A DNA stretch of 64,000 nucleotides from contig NZ_JAHWXM010000001.1 of assembly GCF_023091225.1 (NCBI RefSeq), positions 1,364,001 to 1,428,000 on the forward strand. The letters are read 5' to 3'. The notes beneath the pieces are model-generated. The model ran no database searches, was not told where the DNA came from, and saw only the letters and a list, made by a program, of their open reading frames with translations. Of this stretch, positions 1 to 8,052 are shown in pieces; position 1 is the first letter of the stretch, and each line of letters opens with the position of its first letter. A program made the position numbers and the translations under genes. The DNA is from Microbacterium galbinum. Its GTDB lineage: Bacteria > Actinomycetota > Actinomycetes > Actinomycetales > Microbacteriaceae.

Positions 1-716
1 ACAAGGTGCAGACGTGGGACGACATCCCCGCAGAGCTCAAGGAGCCGACCGGCCTCTTCGTCGGCGACTACGGCGGATACATGTCGGTCGGCTACGACTC
101 CTCGAAGTTCGACGCTCCCGCGGAGCTCGCCGACCTGCTCTCGGCCGACTACAAGGGTGCCGTCGCGATCAACGGCGACCCGACCCAGGCCGGCGCCGCG
201 TTCGCCGCGGTCGGTCTCGCGACCGTCCAGTCCGAGGGTACGCTCGACGACTTCCAGCCCGGCATCGACTTCTTCGCGGAGCTGCAGAAGGCCGGCAACC
301 TGCTCAAGGTCGACGTGACCACGGCGACCGTCGCGAGCGGCGAGACCCCCGTCGTCTTCGACTGGGACTACCTGAACGCCTCGCACAAGGCCGACAACCC
401 CAACTGGGAGGTCGTGGTCTTCGACGGCACCGGCTACGCGGGCTACTACAACCAGGCGGTCAACGTCGACGCCCCGCACCCGGCTGCGGCGCGCCTGTGG
501 CAGGAGTTCCTCTACAGCGACGAGGTGCAGAACCTGTGGCTCGGCGGCGGCGCTCGCCCCGTGCGCATGGAGGCCATGACCGAGGCCGGCACGATCGACG
601 CCGACCTCGCTGCGGCTCTGCCCGAGGTTCCCGAGGAGACGGTCGTCCCCACCGAGGAGCAGTCCGCAGGCGCCGGCACGCTGCTCGGTGAGAAGTGGGC
701 AGCGGCGGTCCAGTGA
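1..716 (+). CDS. ABC importer solute-binding protein, 5' partial
   Basis: Extracellular substrate-binding subunit of an ABC importer. The gene enters from the left edge, so its start, signal peptide and N-terminal lobe are missing; about 238 C-terminal residues are visible. Stretches such as VVFDWDYLNASHK and a late helix containing ARLWQEFLYSDEVQ fit the binding-protein families that pair with PotA/FbpC-type ATPases (iron, polyamine, thiamine, phosphonate). Its stop overlaps the GTG of the next gene (GTGA), so it leads a four-gene operon of binding protein, two permeases and an ATPase. Substrate cannot be fixed from sequence. Confidence 0.85.
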   Translation, partial: KVQTWDDIPAELKEPTGLFVGDYGGYMSVGYDSSKFDAPAELADLLSADYKGAVAINGDPTQAGAAFAAVGLATVQSEGTLDDFQPGIDFFAELQKAGNLLKVDVTTATVASGETPVVFDWDYLNASHKADNPNWEVVVFDGTGYAGYYNQAVNVDAPHPAAARLWQEFLYSDEVQNLWLGGGARPVRMEAMTEAGTIDADLAAALPEVPEETVVPTEEQSAGAGTLLGEKWAAAVQ

Positions 717-1651
717 CGACTCTCGTCGACACGGGGGCGGATGCTCCGGCATCCGCTCCCGCTACCACCGCCGGGCCCGCGCACACCGCGCGGGCCCGGC
801 GGTCCGCGCCTTCCTGGGCCTGGTTGGGTCTCGTACCCTTCGCGGCCTACATCGTGCTGTTCCTGGCCGTGCCGACGCTGCTCGCGATCGGCTCCGGTTT
901 CTTCACCAAGGACGGCTCGTTCACCTGGACCAACGTGTCGGCACTGGGCGATCCCGTCGTACTGAACACGTTCGCCAACTCCGCCTGGATCTCGCTCCTG
1001 ACCGCCGTCGTCGGCGCCGTCGTCGGCGCGCTCGTCTGCTACGCCCTCCTCGGGATGAATCCGCAGGGCGCGATCCGCTCGTCGGTGGATGCCGCGGCCG
1101 GAGTCCTCGCCCAGTTCGGCGGCGTGATGCTGGCGTTCGCCTTCATCGCGATGATGGGCATCCAGGGTGTGCTGACGGTGTTCCTCAAGGACACGTTCGG
1201 CATCAACATCTACGAGAACGGCACGTGGCTCTACGAACTGCCCGGCCTGATCCTGCCGTACATCTACTTCCAGATCCCCCTCATGGTCATCACCTTCATG
1301 CCGGCCCTCGCCGCGCTCAAGCCGCAGTGGGCCGAGGCGAACCTCACCCTCGGCGGCACGCGCACGAGCTTCTGGCTGCGCATCGGGCTCCCGGTGCTCG
1401 CCCCGTCGTTCCTCGCGAGCCTGCTGCTGCTGTTCGCGAACTCGTTCTCCTCTTACGCCACGGCCGCCGCTCTCGCGAGCCAGGGCTCGCAAATCGTGCC
1501 GCTGCAGATCCGCACCGCACTCACGAGCGAGACCGTGCTCGGTCGCGAGAACCTCGCGGGCGCGCTCGCCCTCGGCATGATCGTGGTGGTCGGCGTCGTG
1601 ATGGCCCTGTACTCGCTGATCCAGCGTCGGGCCGCGAGGTGGCAGTCGTGA
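713..1651 (+). CDS. ABC transporter permease (MetI-like), first subunit
   Basis: Inner-membrane permease, 312 aa. GTG at 713 is chosen because it overlaps the upstream stop by four bases; the first ~25 residues are Ala/Pro/Thr-rich and cytoplasmic, then a first membrane segment begins near SWAWLGLVPFAAYIV. The EAA loop that contacts the ATPase is near residue 206 (EANLTLGGTRTSFWLRIGLP). Hydrophobic segments fit six membrane passes. It overlaps the second permease by GTGA. The family pairs two such permeases with one ATPase dimer to import Fe3+, polyamines, thiamine or phosphonates; which one is not visible. Confidence 0.9.
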   Translation: MTTLVDTGADAPASAPATTAGPAHTARARRSAPSWAWLGLVPFAAYIVLFLAVPTLLAIGSGFFTKDGSFTWTNVSALGDPVVLNTFANSAWISLLTAVVGAVVGALVCYALLGMNPQGAIRSSVDAAAGVLAQFGGVMLAFAFIAMMGIQGVLTVFLKDTFGINIYENGTWLYELPGLILPYIYFQIPLMVITFMPALAALKPQWAEANLTLGGTRTSFWLRIGLPVLAPSFLASLLLLFANSFSSYATAAALASQGSQIVPLQIRTALTSETVLGRENLAGALALGMIVVVGVVMALYSLIQRRAARWQS

Positions 1652-2442
1652 ACCGTCTCGCCCCCTCGCTCACGACCCGCTGGGTCATCGGCATCCTCGT
1701 CGGCCTGTTCTTCGCCATCCCGCTCGTGTCGACGTTCCTCTACACGCTGCGCGACACCGAGAGCGGGCTCTCGTTCGACCACTGGCTCGCGCTGTTCGAC
1801 CCCGCCGCCTCCGCGGCGATCAAGCCGATCTGGACCGGTCTCGGCAACTCGCTCATCCTCGCCGTCGTCACCGTCGCGATCGTGCTGTTCCTGCTCGCGC
1901 CGACGATGATCCTGGTGAACCTGCGCTTCGGCAAGCTCAAGCCGATCTTCGAGTTCGCGGTGCTGCTGCCGATCTCGATCCCCGCGATCGTGCTGGTCGT
2001 CGGTCTCGCCCCGATCTACCTGCAGATCGGCCGCTCGGTGGGCACCGGCACGTGGACGCTCGCGTTCGCGTACGGCATCACGGTGCTGCCCTTCGCCTAC
2101 CGCTCGATCCAGGCGTCGATCGACGCCGCCGACCTGCGCACGCTCTCCGAGGCCGCACGGTCGCTCGGGGCGAGCTGGCCGACGGTCGTGCTCAAGGTGC
2201 TGGCGCCCAACCTCCGCCAGGGCCTGCTGGCCGCGTCGCTCATCTCCATCGCGGTGGTGCTCGGCGAGTTCACCATCGCCTCGCTGCTGAACCGGCAGGT
2301 GTTCCAGACGGCCATGGTCGTCGTGCAGAAGCAGGACCCGTACGCGCCGGCGATCTTCACGCTGCTGGCACTCGCACTCGTGTTCCTCCTTCTCCTCCTC
2401 ATCGGTCGCGTCGCACGCGGCAACGGAAAGGCCCACTCATGA
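1648..2442 (+). CDS. ABC transporter permease (MetI-like), second subunit
   Basis: Second membrane subunit of the same importer, 264 aa, starting at a GTG overlapping the previous stop (GTGA); another GTG three codons upstream is possible. It has a first hydrophobic segment at residues ~12-32, further segments through the body and an EAA loop near residue 166 (SEAARSLGASWPTVVLKVLA). This is the PotC/CysW-like half of the heterodimeric pore. It ends in ATGA overlap with the ATPase gene, so the four proteins are probably made in fixed ratio by coupled translation. Confidence 0.9.
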   Translation: MNRLAPSLTTRWVIGILVGLFFAIPLVSTFLYTLRDTESGLSFDHWLALFDPAASAAIKPIWTGLGNSLILAVVTVAIVLFLLAPTMILVNLRFGKLKPIFEFAVLLPISIPAIVLVVGLAPIYLQIGRSVGTGTWTLAFAYGITVLPFAYRSIQASIDAADLRTLSEAARSLGASWPTVVLKVLAPNLRQGLLAASLISIAVVLGEFTIASLLNRQVFQTAMVVVQKQDPYAPAIFTLLALALVFLLLLLIGRVARGNGKAHS

Positions 2443-3530
2443 CCATCGATCACGCACTCCCCCGCACCCAGGACAACCTGCTGCTCGCCGAGGCGGGCGA
2501 GGGCACCCGGGTGCAGCTGCAGAGCATCGTGAAGAGCTACGCGGGCAACCGCGTGCTGCACGGCGTCGACCTCGACATCGCCCCGGGTGAGTTCGTCTCG
2601 CTGCTGGGTCCGTCGGGCTGCGGCAAGACCACGCTCCTGCGCGTGCTCGCGGGCCTCGAGGGCTCCGACGAGGGCGCGGTGCTGCTCGGCGGTCAGGACG
2701 TCTCGCGCGTCCCGACCAACAAGCGCGACATCGGCATGGTCTTCCAGTCGTACTCGCTGTTCCCGCACCTGCGCGTCGCCGAGAACACGGCCTTCGGGCT
2801 GCGCCGCCGCGGGGTGTCGGCATCCGAATCCGCGAAGCGCGCGAAGGATGCGCTCGTCCTGGTCGGTCTCGCCGACTTCGCCGACCGCTACCCGCACCAG
2901 CTGTCGGGCGGCCAGCAGCAGCGCGTGGCACTGGCGCGCGCCCTGGTCACCGAGCCCAAGGTGCTGCTCCTCGACGAGCCGCTGTCGGCGCTCGACGCCA
3001 AGGTGCGCGTGCAACTGCGCGACGAGATCCGCCGCATCCAGCTGCGCCTGGGCATCACGACCGTGTTCGTCACGCACGACCAGGAGGAGGCGCTCGCCGT
3101 CTCCGACCGGATCGCCGTGATGAACTCGGGCCGCATCGAGCAGATCGGGTCGCCGGAGCAGCTCTACACGACGCCGTCGACCGCCGGTGTGGCCGCGTTC
3201 GTGGGTCTCTCGAGCATCGTCGCCGGCGTCGCCGAGGGCGACCACGTCGTCGTGTGGGGGCAGCGGCTGCCGCTGCAGACGCCCGCCGACGGCCCGGTCG
3301 ACGTGTACCTGCGCCCCGAGAACGTGTTCTTCGCTTCGGAGGCGGATGCGGCAACCGACGCGGTCGTCGAGGAGAGCACCTTCCTCGGCAGCATGCGTCG
3401 CACGCTCGTTCGCACCGAAGCGGGAGAGATCGTCCGGGTGCAGCACGCCCCCGGCATCCACCCCGCCTTCGGCGATCGCGTCCGCATCGCGGTCGCGCCC
3501 GAGCCCGTAGCCGTGCACCCGCGCGCCTGA
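2439..3530 (+). CDS. ABC importer ATPase with TOBE domain (PotA/FbpC type)
   Basis: Cytoplasmic ATPase energising the preceding permeases, 363 aa. Visible motifs in order: Walker A GPSGCGKTT (~residue 56), Q-loop in VFQSYSLFPH (~100), ABC signature [15 protein letters not shown] (~154), Walker B LLLDEPLSALD (~174) and switch His in VFVTHDQEEA (~209). The last ~110 residues form the TOBE-like beta domain usual in PotA, FbpC and UgpC proteins. The start ATG overlaps the permease stop (ATGA). Last gene of the operon. Length is normal for the family. Confidence 0.93.
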   Translation: MTIDHALPRTQDNLLLAEAGEGTRVQLQSIVKSYAGNRVLHGVDLDIAPGEFVSLLGPSGCGKTTLLRVLAGLEGSDEGAVLLGGQDVSRVPTNKRDIGMVFQSYSLFPHLRVAENTAFGLRRRGVSASESAKRAKDALVLVGLADFADRYPHQLSGGQQQRVALARALVTEPKVLLLDEPLSALDAKVRVQLRDEIRRIQLRLGITTVFVTHDQEEALAVSDRIAVMNSGRIEQIGSPEQLYTTPSTAGVAAFVGLSSIVAGVAEGDHVVVWGQRLPLQTPADGPVDVYLRPENVFFASEADAATDAVVEESTFLGSMRRTLVRTEAGEIVRVQHAPGIHPAFGDRVRIAVAPEPVAVHPRA

Positions 3531-3617
3531 GTCCCGCCCTACCGCCGCACGCGGTCGGGCGCTACCGTGATGCACGAGAGGCCCTCCGCCTCGCAGACAC
3601 CACAGAGAGGATGCCTC

Positions 3618-3794
3618 ATGGCAGGCAAGTTCGAGCTCTACACCGACAGGTCCGGCGAATACCGGTTCCGCCTCAAGGCCGGCAACGGTCAGGTCATCGC
3701 GACGAGCGAGGGCTACTCCTCGAAGTCCGCCGCGGAGAACGGGATCGAGTCCGTGCGCACCCACGCCCCCGACGCCGAGGTCGTCGAGGTCTGA
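3618..3794 (+). CDS. YegP family protein (DUF1508)
   Basis: Small protein of 58 aa consisting of one DUF1508/YegP repeat: KFELYTDRSGEYRFRLKAGN followed by a GYSSKSAAENGIESV segment, the usual signature of the family. The role of YegP proteins is not established; they are short, probably cytoplasmic beta-rich proteins. The start ATG is 8 nt after a GAGAGG ribosome site. It is separated from the upstream ABC operon by ~87 nt, with its own possible -10 at TACCGT near 3564, and is followed by a strong shared terminator hairpin. Confidence 0.9.
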   Translation: MAGKFELYTDRSGEYRFRLKAGNGQVIATSEGYSSKSAAENGIESVRTHAPDAEVVEV

Positions 3795-3808
3795 TCCCTC
3801 CTCCACAA

Positions 3809-3848
3809 CGATGAGGCCCCCGGAGCATTCGCTCCGGGGGCCTCATCG
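3809..3848. terminator. Bidirectional intrinsic hairpin between convergent genes
   Basis: Perfect 18-bp stem (3809-3826 with 3831-3848) and four-base loop ATTC between the convergent yegP and amino-acid ABC ATPase genes. It can act for both strands; there is no long T-run, as is common in actinobacteria. Confidence 0.9.
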
Positions 3849-3860
3849 TGTGTGAACGTC

Positions 3861-4616
3861 TCACAGCACGCGCGAGAGGAAGTCCTTCGTGCGCTGGTGC
3901 TGCGGGTTGCCGATGACCTCGCGCGGGTCGCCCTCTTCGACGATGTGACCGCCGTCCATGAAGATCAGGCGCGAGCCGACCTCACGGGCGAAGCCCATCT
4001 CGTGGGTGACCACGAGCATCGTCATGCCCTCGTCGGCGAGCGTGCGCATGACCTGCAGCACCTCGCCGACCAGTTCGGGGTCGAGCGCCGACGTCGGCTC
4101 GTCGAACAGCATCATGTCGGGGTTCATGCACAGCGCACGCGCGATCGCGACGCGCTGCTGCTGCCCACCCGACAGATGCCCCGGATAGGCATCTGCCTTC
4201 TGCGACAGCCCGACTCGGTCGAGCATCGAGATTGCGATCTTCTGTGCTTCGGCCTTGCTCCGCTTCTTCACCCGCTGCTGGGCGACGGTGAGGTTGCCGA
4301 GCACATCGAGGTGCGGGAACAGGTTGAAGCTCTGGAACACCATGCCGATGCGGGTGCGCACACGGTCGATGTCGGTCTCGGGGTCGGTGATGTCGATCCC
4401 CTCGATCAGCACCTTGCCGCCGGTCGGCTCCTCGAGCAGGTTGACCGAGCGCAACAGCGTCGACTTCCCCGAGCCGGAGGGGCCGATGACGCAGACGACC
4501 TCGCCCTTGGTGACGGTGAGGTCGATGCCCTTGAGCACCTCGTTGTCGCCGAAGGTCTTGACGAGACCCTGGATGTCGATCGCCGGAGCGTGGACATCGA
4601 TCAGTTCTGTGATCAT
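3861..4616 (-). CDS. Polar amino-acid ABC transporter ATPase (GlnQ/GluA type)
   Basis: Cytoplasmic ATPase of an amino-acid importer, 251 aa, the normal GlnQ length. Walker [10 protein letters not shown] (~residue 43), Q-loop [11 protein letters not shown], signature [15 protein letters not shown] (~145), Walker [12 protein letters not shown] and switch His in [12 protein letters not shown] are all present. ATG at 4616 is preferred because it overlaps the permease stop (ATGA) and begins MITELIDVH; an upstream in-frame start would run into the permease gene. Third gene of a binding protein-permease-ATPase operon read leftward. Glutamate, glutamine or another polar amino acid is the likely cargo. 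Confidence 0.93.
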   Translation of the reverse strand: MITELIDVHAPAIDIQGLVKTFGDNEVLKGIDLTVTKGEVVCVIGPSGSGKSTLLRSVNLLEEPTGGKVLIEGIDITDPETDIDRVRTRIGMVFQSFNLFPHLDVLGNLTVAQQRVKKRSKAEAQKIAISMLDRVGLSQKADAYPGHLSGGQQQRVAIARALCMNPDMMLFDEPTSALDPELVGEVLQVMRTLADEGMTMLVVTHEMGFAREVGSRLIFMDGGHIVEEGDPREVIGNPQHQRTKDFLSRVL

Positions 4617-5404
4617 CGTTCTCTCGCCATCCGTCGCTCCAGCCACGCGGTGTATCGCGTGAGCGGAATGGTCACCACCAGATACAGCAGGGCGCCGACG
4701 ATCAGCGGCGTCGCGTTCGCGTTCGACGTGTTCGCGTCGCGGACGAAGGTGGTGAGCTCCTTCGACCAGATGAAGCTACCGGCGATGAACACGAGTGACG
4801 TGTCCTTCAGCAGGAGCACCAGCTCATTCGTCATCGGCGGGATGATGATGCGGAAACCCTGCGGGAGGATGATCCAGAACATCGTCTTCAGCGGCGACAT
4901 GCCCAACGAGCGCGCCGCCTCCGTCTGCCCCTTCGGCACAGCCTGGACCCCGGCGCGGATGACCTCGGCGATGTACGCCGAGGCCACCAGCATGAGTCCG
5001 AGGAGTCCGGCGCCGACCGGCCCGCCCGGCACCTTCCACCCGAAGACGATCGGGACGATGAATGCCACCGAGAAGATCGTCAGAAGGGCGGGAAGGCCGC
5101 GGAAGAGCTCGATCCACGCGGTAGCCACCCACCGGAACAACCCGATGCTCGACAGCTTCATCATCGCGAAGAGGATGCCGAGCAGCAGACCACCCGTGAA
5201 GGCGATGATCGTGAACAGGATCGTGTTCCGCAGGCCGATCGTGATGATGTCGGGGAAGAGCCTCGCGGCGACCTCCACGTTCAGGAACTGGGGGATCGCC
5301 CGTTCCCAATTGATCGACAGGGCGATCCCCGCGATGACCGCGAAGAACACCACATACATCACCAGGCGATACAGCTTGGTCCTGGTCGTCCGTTTCAACG
5401 CCAT
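4613..5404 (-). CDS. Polar amino-acid ABC transporter permease (HisM/GlnP type)
   Basis: Membrane subunit, 263 aa. A first membrane helix ([15 protein letters not shown]) is followed by a periplasmic stretch and the three-to-five helix core typical of HisM-type permeases, with [10 protein letters not shown] marking the domain start and an EAA loop at [20 protein letters not shown]. Only one permease gene is present, so the pore is presumably a homodimer, unlike the GluC/GluD pair of Corynebacterium. It starts 34 nt after the binding-protein stop. Confidence 0.92.
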   Translation of the reverse strand: MALKRTTRTKLYRLVMYVVFFAVIAGIALSINWERAIPQFLNVEVAARLFPDIITIGLRNTILFTIIAFTGGLLLGILFAMMKLSSIGLFRWVATAWIELFRGLPALLTIFSVAFIVPIVFGWKVPGGPVGAGLLGLMLVASAYIAEVIRAGVQAVPKGQTEAARSLGMSPLKTMFWIILPQGFRIIIPPMTNELVLLLKDTSLVFIAGSFIWSKELTTFVRDANTSNANATPLIVGALLYLVVTIPLTRYTAWLERRMARER

Positions 5405-5438
5405 TGTGAAGGACCTCCGAAACTCCTACGCACGACGA

Positions 5439-6251
5439 TCAGTTCGCGCTGAAGTAGGAGTCGTAGATCTTCTGGTACTCACCGCTGTCGCGCAGCTCCT
5501 GCAGGGCGGTGTTCACCGCATCGACGAGCGCGTCCTTCTCGCCCTTGGCGAAGGCGAAACCGTAGGACTCCTCGGTGTCGTACGTCTCGACGATCTTGTA
5601 GGCGCTGTCGGCCTTCTCGTGCTCGATGTTGACCGGCTGATCCTGCAGAATGGCGTCGATCTGACCGGCCTGCATCGCGGGCCACAGCTCGCCGTCGGAG
5701 GGGTACTGCACGAGCTCGGCGCCCGTGGCGTTCTCGGTCGCGTAGGTCTCACCGGTGGTGCCCTGCTGGACGCCCACGTTCTTGCCGGCGAGGTCGTCGA
5801 TCGACTCGATACCCGAGTCGGTGCGCACGAGCAGCGACTGCAGCGAGTCGTAGTACGGGTCGGAGAAGTCGATGTTCGCCTTGCGCTCGTCCGTGATCGT
5901 CATCGCCGAAGCTCCGAGGTCGCAGGTACCTGCGACGAGCGTGGTGCCGGACTGGAGCGCGTCGAAGCCCACGTCCTGGACGGCGAGCTTGAGGTCGAGC
6001 TTCTTCGCGATCGCATCGAGAAGATCGATGTCGAATCCGGAGTAGCCGCTCTCGGTGCTCGAGTCCTCGACCTCGAAGGGCGGGTAGGGCACGTCGGAGC
6101 AGGCGGTCAGCGTGCCCGCGCTGACGAGACCGTACTCGTCTCCGGCATCCGAGTCCCCGCTTCCGGAGTCGGTTCCGCCGGCGCAGCCTGCGAGCGCGAG
6201 GGTTGCGGCAGCCACGAGTGCGAGGCCGGCGAAGGTAGTGCGACGGTGCAT
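5439..6251 (-). CDS. Polar amino-acid ABC transporter binding lipoprotein
   Basis: Lipid-anchored extracellular binding protein, 270 aa. The start at 6251 gives a short basic N-terminus, hydrophobic core and lipobox LALAGC, so the mature protein begins at Cys ~25. After a Ser/Gly/Asp-rich linker the type-II periplasmic binding domain follows, with family-typical stretches FEVEDSSTESGYSGFDIDLL, DERKANIDFSDPYY and VGVQQGTTGETYA. First gene of the importer operon; a UUCG-capped hairpin and an upstream palindrome lie in its leader (6282-6325). A longer N-terminal reading would bury the lipobox and is rejected. Confidence 0.93.
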   Translation of the reverse strand: MHRRTTFAGLALVAAATLALAGCAGGTDSGSGDSDAGDEYGLVSAGTLTACSDVPYPPFEVEDSSTESGYSGFDIDLLDAIAKKLDLKLAVQDVGFDALQSGTTLVAGTCDLGASAMTITDERKANIDFSDPYYDSLQSLLVRTDSGIESIDDLAGKNVGVQQGTTGETYATENATGAELVQYPSDGELWPAMQAGQIDAILQDQPVNIEHEKADSAYKIVETYDTEESYGFAFAKGEKDALVDAVNTALQELRDSGEYQKIYDSYFSAN

Positions 6252-6281
6252 AACAGCTCCTGAGAGTCGATGGCAGGGTAA

Positions 6282-6299
6282 GGCCCACCGAAGTGGGCC
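6282..6299 (-). promoter_or_regulatory. UUCG-capped hairpin in the amino-acid binding-protein leader
   Basis: On the transcribed strand a 7-bp perfect stem GGCCCAC/GTGGGCC is closed by the very stable loop TTCG, about 30 nt before the start codon. It could be a 5' stability element or the mark of a regulatory structure. Function is inferred. Confidence 0.5.
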
Positions 6300-6315
6300 G
6301 ATAGGTGAACATCCT

Positions 6316-6325
6316 GGCACGTGCC
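6316..6325. promoter_or_regulatory. 10-bp palindrome upstream of the amino-acid importer operon
   Basis: Perfect palindrome GGCACGTGCC about 65 nt before the binding-protein start, placed where an operator could sit. No regulator can be assigned. Confidence 0.35.
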
Positions 6326-6396
6326 GGGTGGATGCCCTACTAAGAGTGCCCGATCCAGGATTACGGTTTTGTTTCGGTGCGTTACGCGTGCGGGGA

Positions 6397-6699
6397 TCAG
6401 ATCTCGAAGTCGACGGCGACCCGTGCGCTCACGACGGAGCGGATGTATCCCGACGCCTCGACGTGCGCGGGGTGCACCTGATACTCGTCGAGCGCCTCGA
6501 CGGAGTCGAAGTCGGCGACGAGCACGACGTCCCAGTTCGACTCCGGCAACACGACGTTCGCGCCGGCCGAGATCGACAGCAGCTGCGGCACGACACCGTC
6601 GAGGGCGTTGAGGCGGCGGGCCACCTCGGCGGCCTGCGCGGCGCGCTCGTCGGCGTCCTCCGAGGCGAGCTTCCAGGAGACGACATGGCGGATGGTCAT
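6397..6699 (-). CDS. Dabb (stress-responsive A/B barrel) domain protein
   Basis: 100-aa single-domain protein. The opening MTIRHVVSWKLA with later VVLVADFDSVEALDEYQVHPAH matches the Dabb ferredoxin-like fold, a dimeric small-molecule-binding scaffold with few known catalytic roles. ATG at 6699 overlaps the stop of the upstream glutaredoxin-like gene (ATGA), so it is the last member of a three-gene translationally coupled cluster with a rhodanese and a glutaredoxin. The coupling to thiol/sulfur proteins is visible; a shared function is only inferred. Confidence 0.9.
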   Translation of the reverse strand: MTIRHVVSWKLASEDADERAAQAAEVARRLNALDGVVPQLLSISAGANVVLPESNWDVVLVADFDSVEALDEYQVHPAHVEASGYIRSVVSARVAVDFEI

Positions 6700-6959
6700 T
6701 TCAGGGCCTCCTCGAGCGCGGTGCGCAGTCGGTCCGGCGAGAGTCGCCAGTGCGCGTGCAGTTCTCCGTCGATCAGGACGACGGGGATCTTCTCCCACCA
6801 CAGATCGAACAGGGCGGGGTCTTCGGTGATCGAGGCCTCGACGATCTCGATCCGCTCGGCCGCGGCATCCGGCAGCTCGGCGACGACGGCGTCGATGACC
6901 TCGGAGGCGACGTCGCAGAGGTGGCAGTCGGGCTTGCCGATGAGGGTCAGCGTGGTCAC
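6696..6959 (-). CDS. Glutaredoxin-like protein (DUF836 type)
   Basis: 87-aa thioredoxin-fold protein with a dithiol active site CHLC at residues 12-15, directly after the first beta strand (TTLTLIGKPDC), and a cis-Pro in IPVVLI. The late HWRLSPDRLRTAL segment is typical of the small glutaredoxin-like family found in actinobacteria. Start GTG at 6959 overlaps the rhodanese stop (GTGA), and its own stop overlaps the next ATG. Likely a thiol-disulfide reductase or mycothiol-linked redox protein in the cytoplasm; partner unknown. Confidence 0.88.
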   Translation of the reverse strand: MTTLTLIGKPDCHLCDVASEVIDAVVAELPDAAAERIEIVEASITEDPALFDLWWEKIPVVLIDGELHAHWRLSPDRLRTALEEALK

Positions 6960-7258
6960 GCCGAGGGAACCTCGACCGCGCGTCCCTGCGCGATCCATTC
7001 GCCCGTGCCGCCCTCGACGTTGGTGGCGTCGTAGCCGCGCGCTTCGAGCGCCTCGACGACGCGAGCGGAACGGCCGCCGGCCTGGCAGATCACGTCGAAC
7101 GACTCGGCCGGGAGCTCTTCGAGTCGGTTGCCGATCTCGGACATCGGGATGTTGACGGCGCCGGGCACGTGGCCCGCCGCGAACTCGTCCTTCTCGCGCA
7201 CGTCGATGAGCGGCGTGCCCGTGCGGTCGGCGAGTTCGGTAACGGTGATCGACTTCAT
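6956..7258 (-). CDS. Single-domain rhodanese-like sulfurtransferase
   Basis: 100-aa cytoplasmic rhodanese domain. It begins with the strand-helix KSITVTELADR, has LIDVREKDEFAAGHVPGAVNIP, the usual substrate-loop signature, and a full catalytic loop CQAGGRS with nucleophile Cys58. This predicts sulfane-sulfur (thiosulfate or persulfide) transfer. First gene of the coupled rhodanese-glutaredoxin-Dabb cluster. The start ATG at 7258 follows a weak GGAAG-like site; about 97 nt separate it from the bS22 gene upstream. Confidence 0.92.
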   Translation of the reverse strand: MKSITVTELADRTGTPLIDVREKDEFAAGHVPGAVNIPMSEIGNRLEELPAESFDVICQAGGRSARVVEALEARGYDATNVEGGTGEWIAQGRAVEVPSA

Positions 7259-7355
7259 GGCTTCCTTCGAGCTGCTCGGACCTTCGGCAGAGACACAAAG
7301 CGCCCCCATTCGACATGCTCCGAAGAGCTGTCGGGGGCGCTCGTGTCTTGGCCGC

Positions 7356-7454
7356 TTACTTCTTGTTGCGGCGCTGGTGGCGAGTCTTGCGAAGCAGCTT
7401 GCGGTGCTTCTTCTTCGCCATGCGCTTGCGGCGCTTCTTGATGACAGAACCCAC
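7356..7454 (-). CDS. Small ribosomal subunit protein bS22 (AURKAIP1/COX24-like)
   Basis: 32-residue extremely basic protein, about 60 percent Lys/Arg, starting MGSVIKKRRKRM and continuing AKKKHRKLLRKTRHQRRNKK. This is the AURKAIP1/COX24-domain peptide identified as bS22 in mycobacterial ribosomes (Rv0500B). Start is the GTG at 7454 with GAGGT a few bases upstream; stop TAA at 7356. A strong extended -10 (TGCTAGACT) lies ~80 nt upstream, as expected for a highly expressed ribosomal gene. It is followed by a rhodanese cluster and preceded by the HTH gene, the same pairing as Rv0500A/Rv0500B. Confidence 0.93.
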   Translation of the reverse strand: MGSVIKKRRKRMAKKKHRKLLRKTRHQRRNKK

Positions 7455-7533
7455 GGAAACCTCACTAAGTCAGGGGGTTGGGCGTCGCGATGATCGGACG
7501 CCCGGGTACGGGCACGGAAAAATGCCTCGGATC

Positions 7534-7539
7534 AGTCTA
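7534..7539 (-). promoter_or_regulatory. Promoter -10 of bS22
   Basis: Extended -10 TGC-TAGACT on the minus strand. The predicted transcript starts near 7527, giving a ~70-nt leader with a small GCCCG/CGGGC hairpin before the GTG start. Confidence 0.6.
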
Positions 7540-7590
7540 GCAAACCGTCGGGCCTGCGCCGTCACACCGACGATGCGGACTCCCGCACGG

Positions 7591-7782
7591 TCAGCCGACG
7601 TCGGCGATCGGGCGCTGGAGGGCGTCCGCCACGGCGGACTCCGGCACGCGATAGCTGCGTCCGAAACGGATGGCCGGCAGGTCGCCGGAGTGCACGAGCC
7701 GATAGACGGTCATCTTCGACACGCGCATGATCCCGGCCACCTCAGCAACAGTGAGGAACCGGACGTCAGGAACTTCGGGCAT
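7591..7782 (-). CDS. Small excisionase/BldC-like helix-turn-helix protein
   Basis: 63-aa MerR-like winged helix: FLTVAEVAGIMRVSKMTVYRL forms the HTH and HSGDLPAIRFGRSYRV the wing. It closely follows the pattern of mycobacterial Rv0500A, which also sits beside bS22. The start ATG at 7782 follows AAAGGGGTATGTGGG; a longer N-terminal reading would cover the promoter and lacks homology. Such proteins are annotated as excisionase-like, but no integrase is near, so a chromosomal DNA-binding role is more likely. Confidence 0.9.
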   Translation of the reverse strand: MPEVPDVRFLTVAEVAGIMRVSKMTVYRLVHSGDLPAIRFGRSYRVPESAVADALQRPIADVG

Positions 7783-7810
7783 CCCACATACCCCTTTCTC
7801 GAATGAGCAC

Positions 7811-7840
7811 ACTCTATGGGTTGGCAGTGACGCGTGTAAA
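7811..7840 (-). promoter_or_regulatory. Sigma70-type promoter of the HTH gene
   Basis: On the minus strand TTTACA (-35, 7835-7840) and TAGAGT (-10, 7811-7816) are separated by 18 bp, about 30 nt before the ribosome site of the small HTH gene. Confidence 0.65.
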
Positions 7841-7998
7841 CCCTTGGGGCCGGTGTGAACAGTGGGACTCACGGTGCCGTCACTCGTCACAGCAGAGGCA
7901 TAGCCTCTCTCCGAGGTTCACTCAGCCGAAAGTGTCACACTCGGCGCAGGACCGGGGCAGGCACCGCCTCGGGACACGCGGGCTGGGGCCCGCGGCAT

Positions 7999-8033
7999 CG
8001 CCCCCGACGACAGCCCCCCGGTCGCCGGGGGCG
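7999..8033 (-). terminator. Hairpin terminator after the ArsR-family gene
   Basis: Stem CGCCCCCG (7999-8006) with CGGGGGCG (8026-8033), 20 nt beyond the stop of the regulator gene. There is no T-run. Confidence 0.6.
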
Positions 8034-8052
8034 AACTGTGTCGAGCGGGGTG

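Noticed and set aside
3852..6263. 803-codon open frame on the + strand
   Set aside because: It lies antisense to the amino-acid ABC operon; translation shows no family features.
7591..7782. Phage excisionase
   Set aside because: The HTH resembles excisionases, but no integrase or att repeats are present and the gene is paired with bS22 as in mycobacteria.
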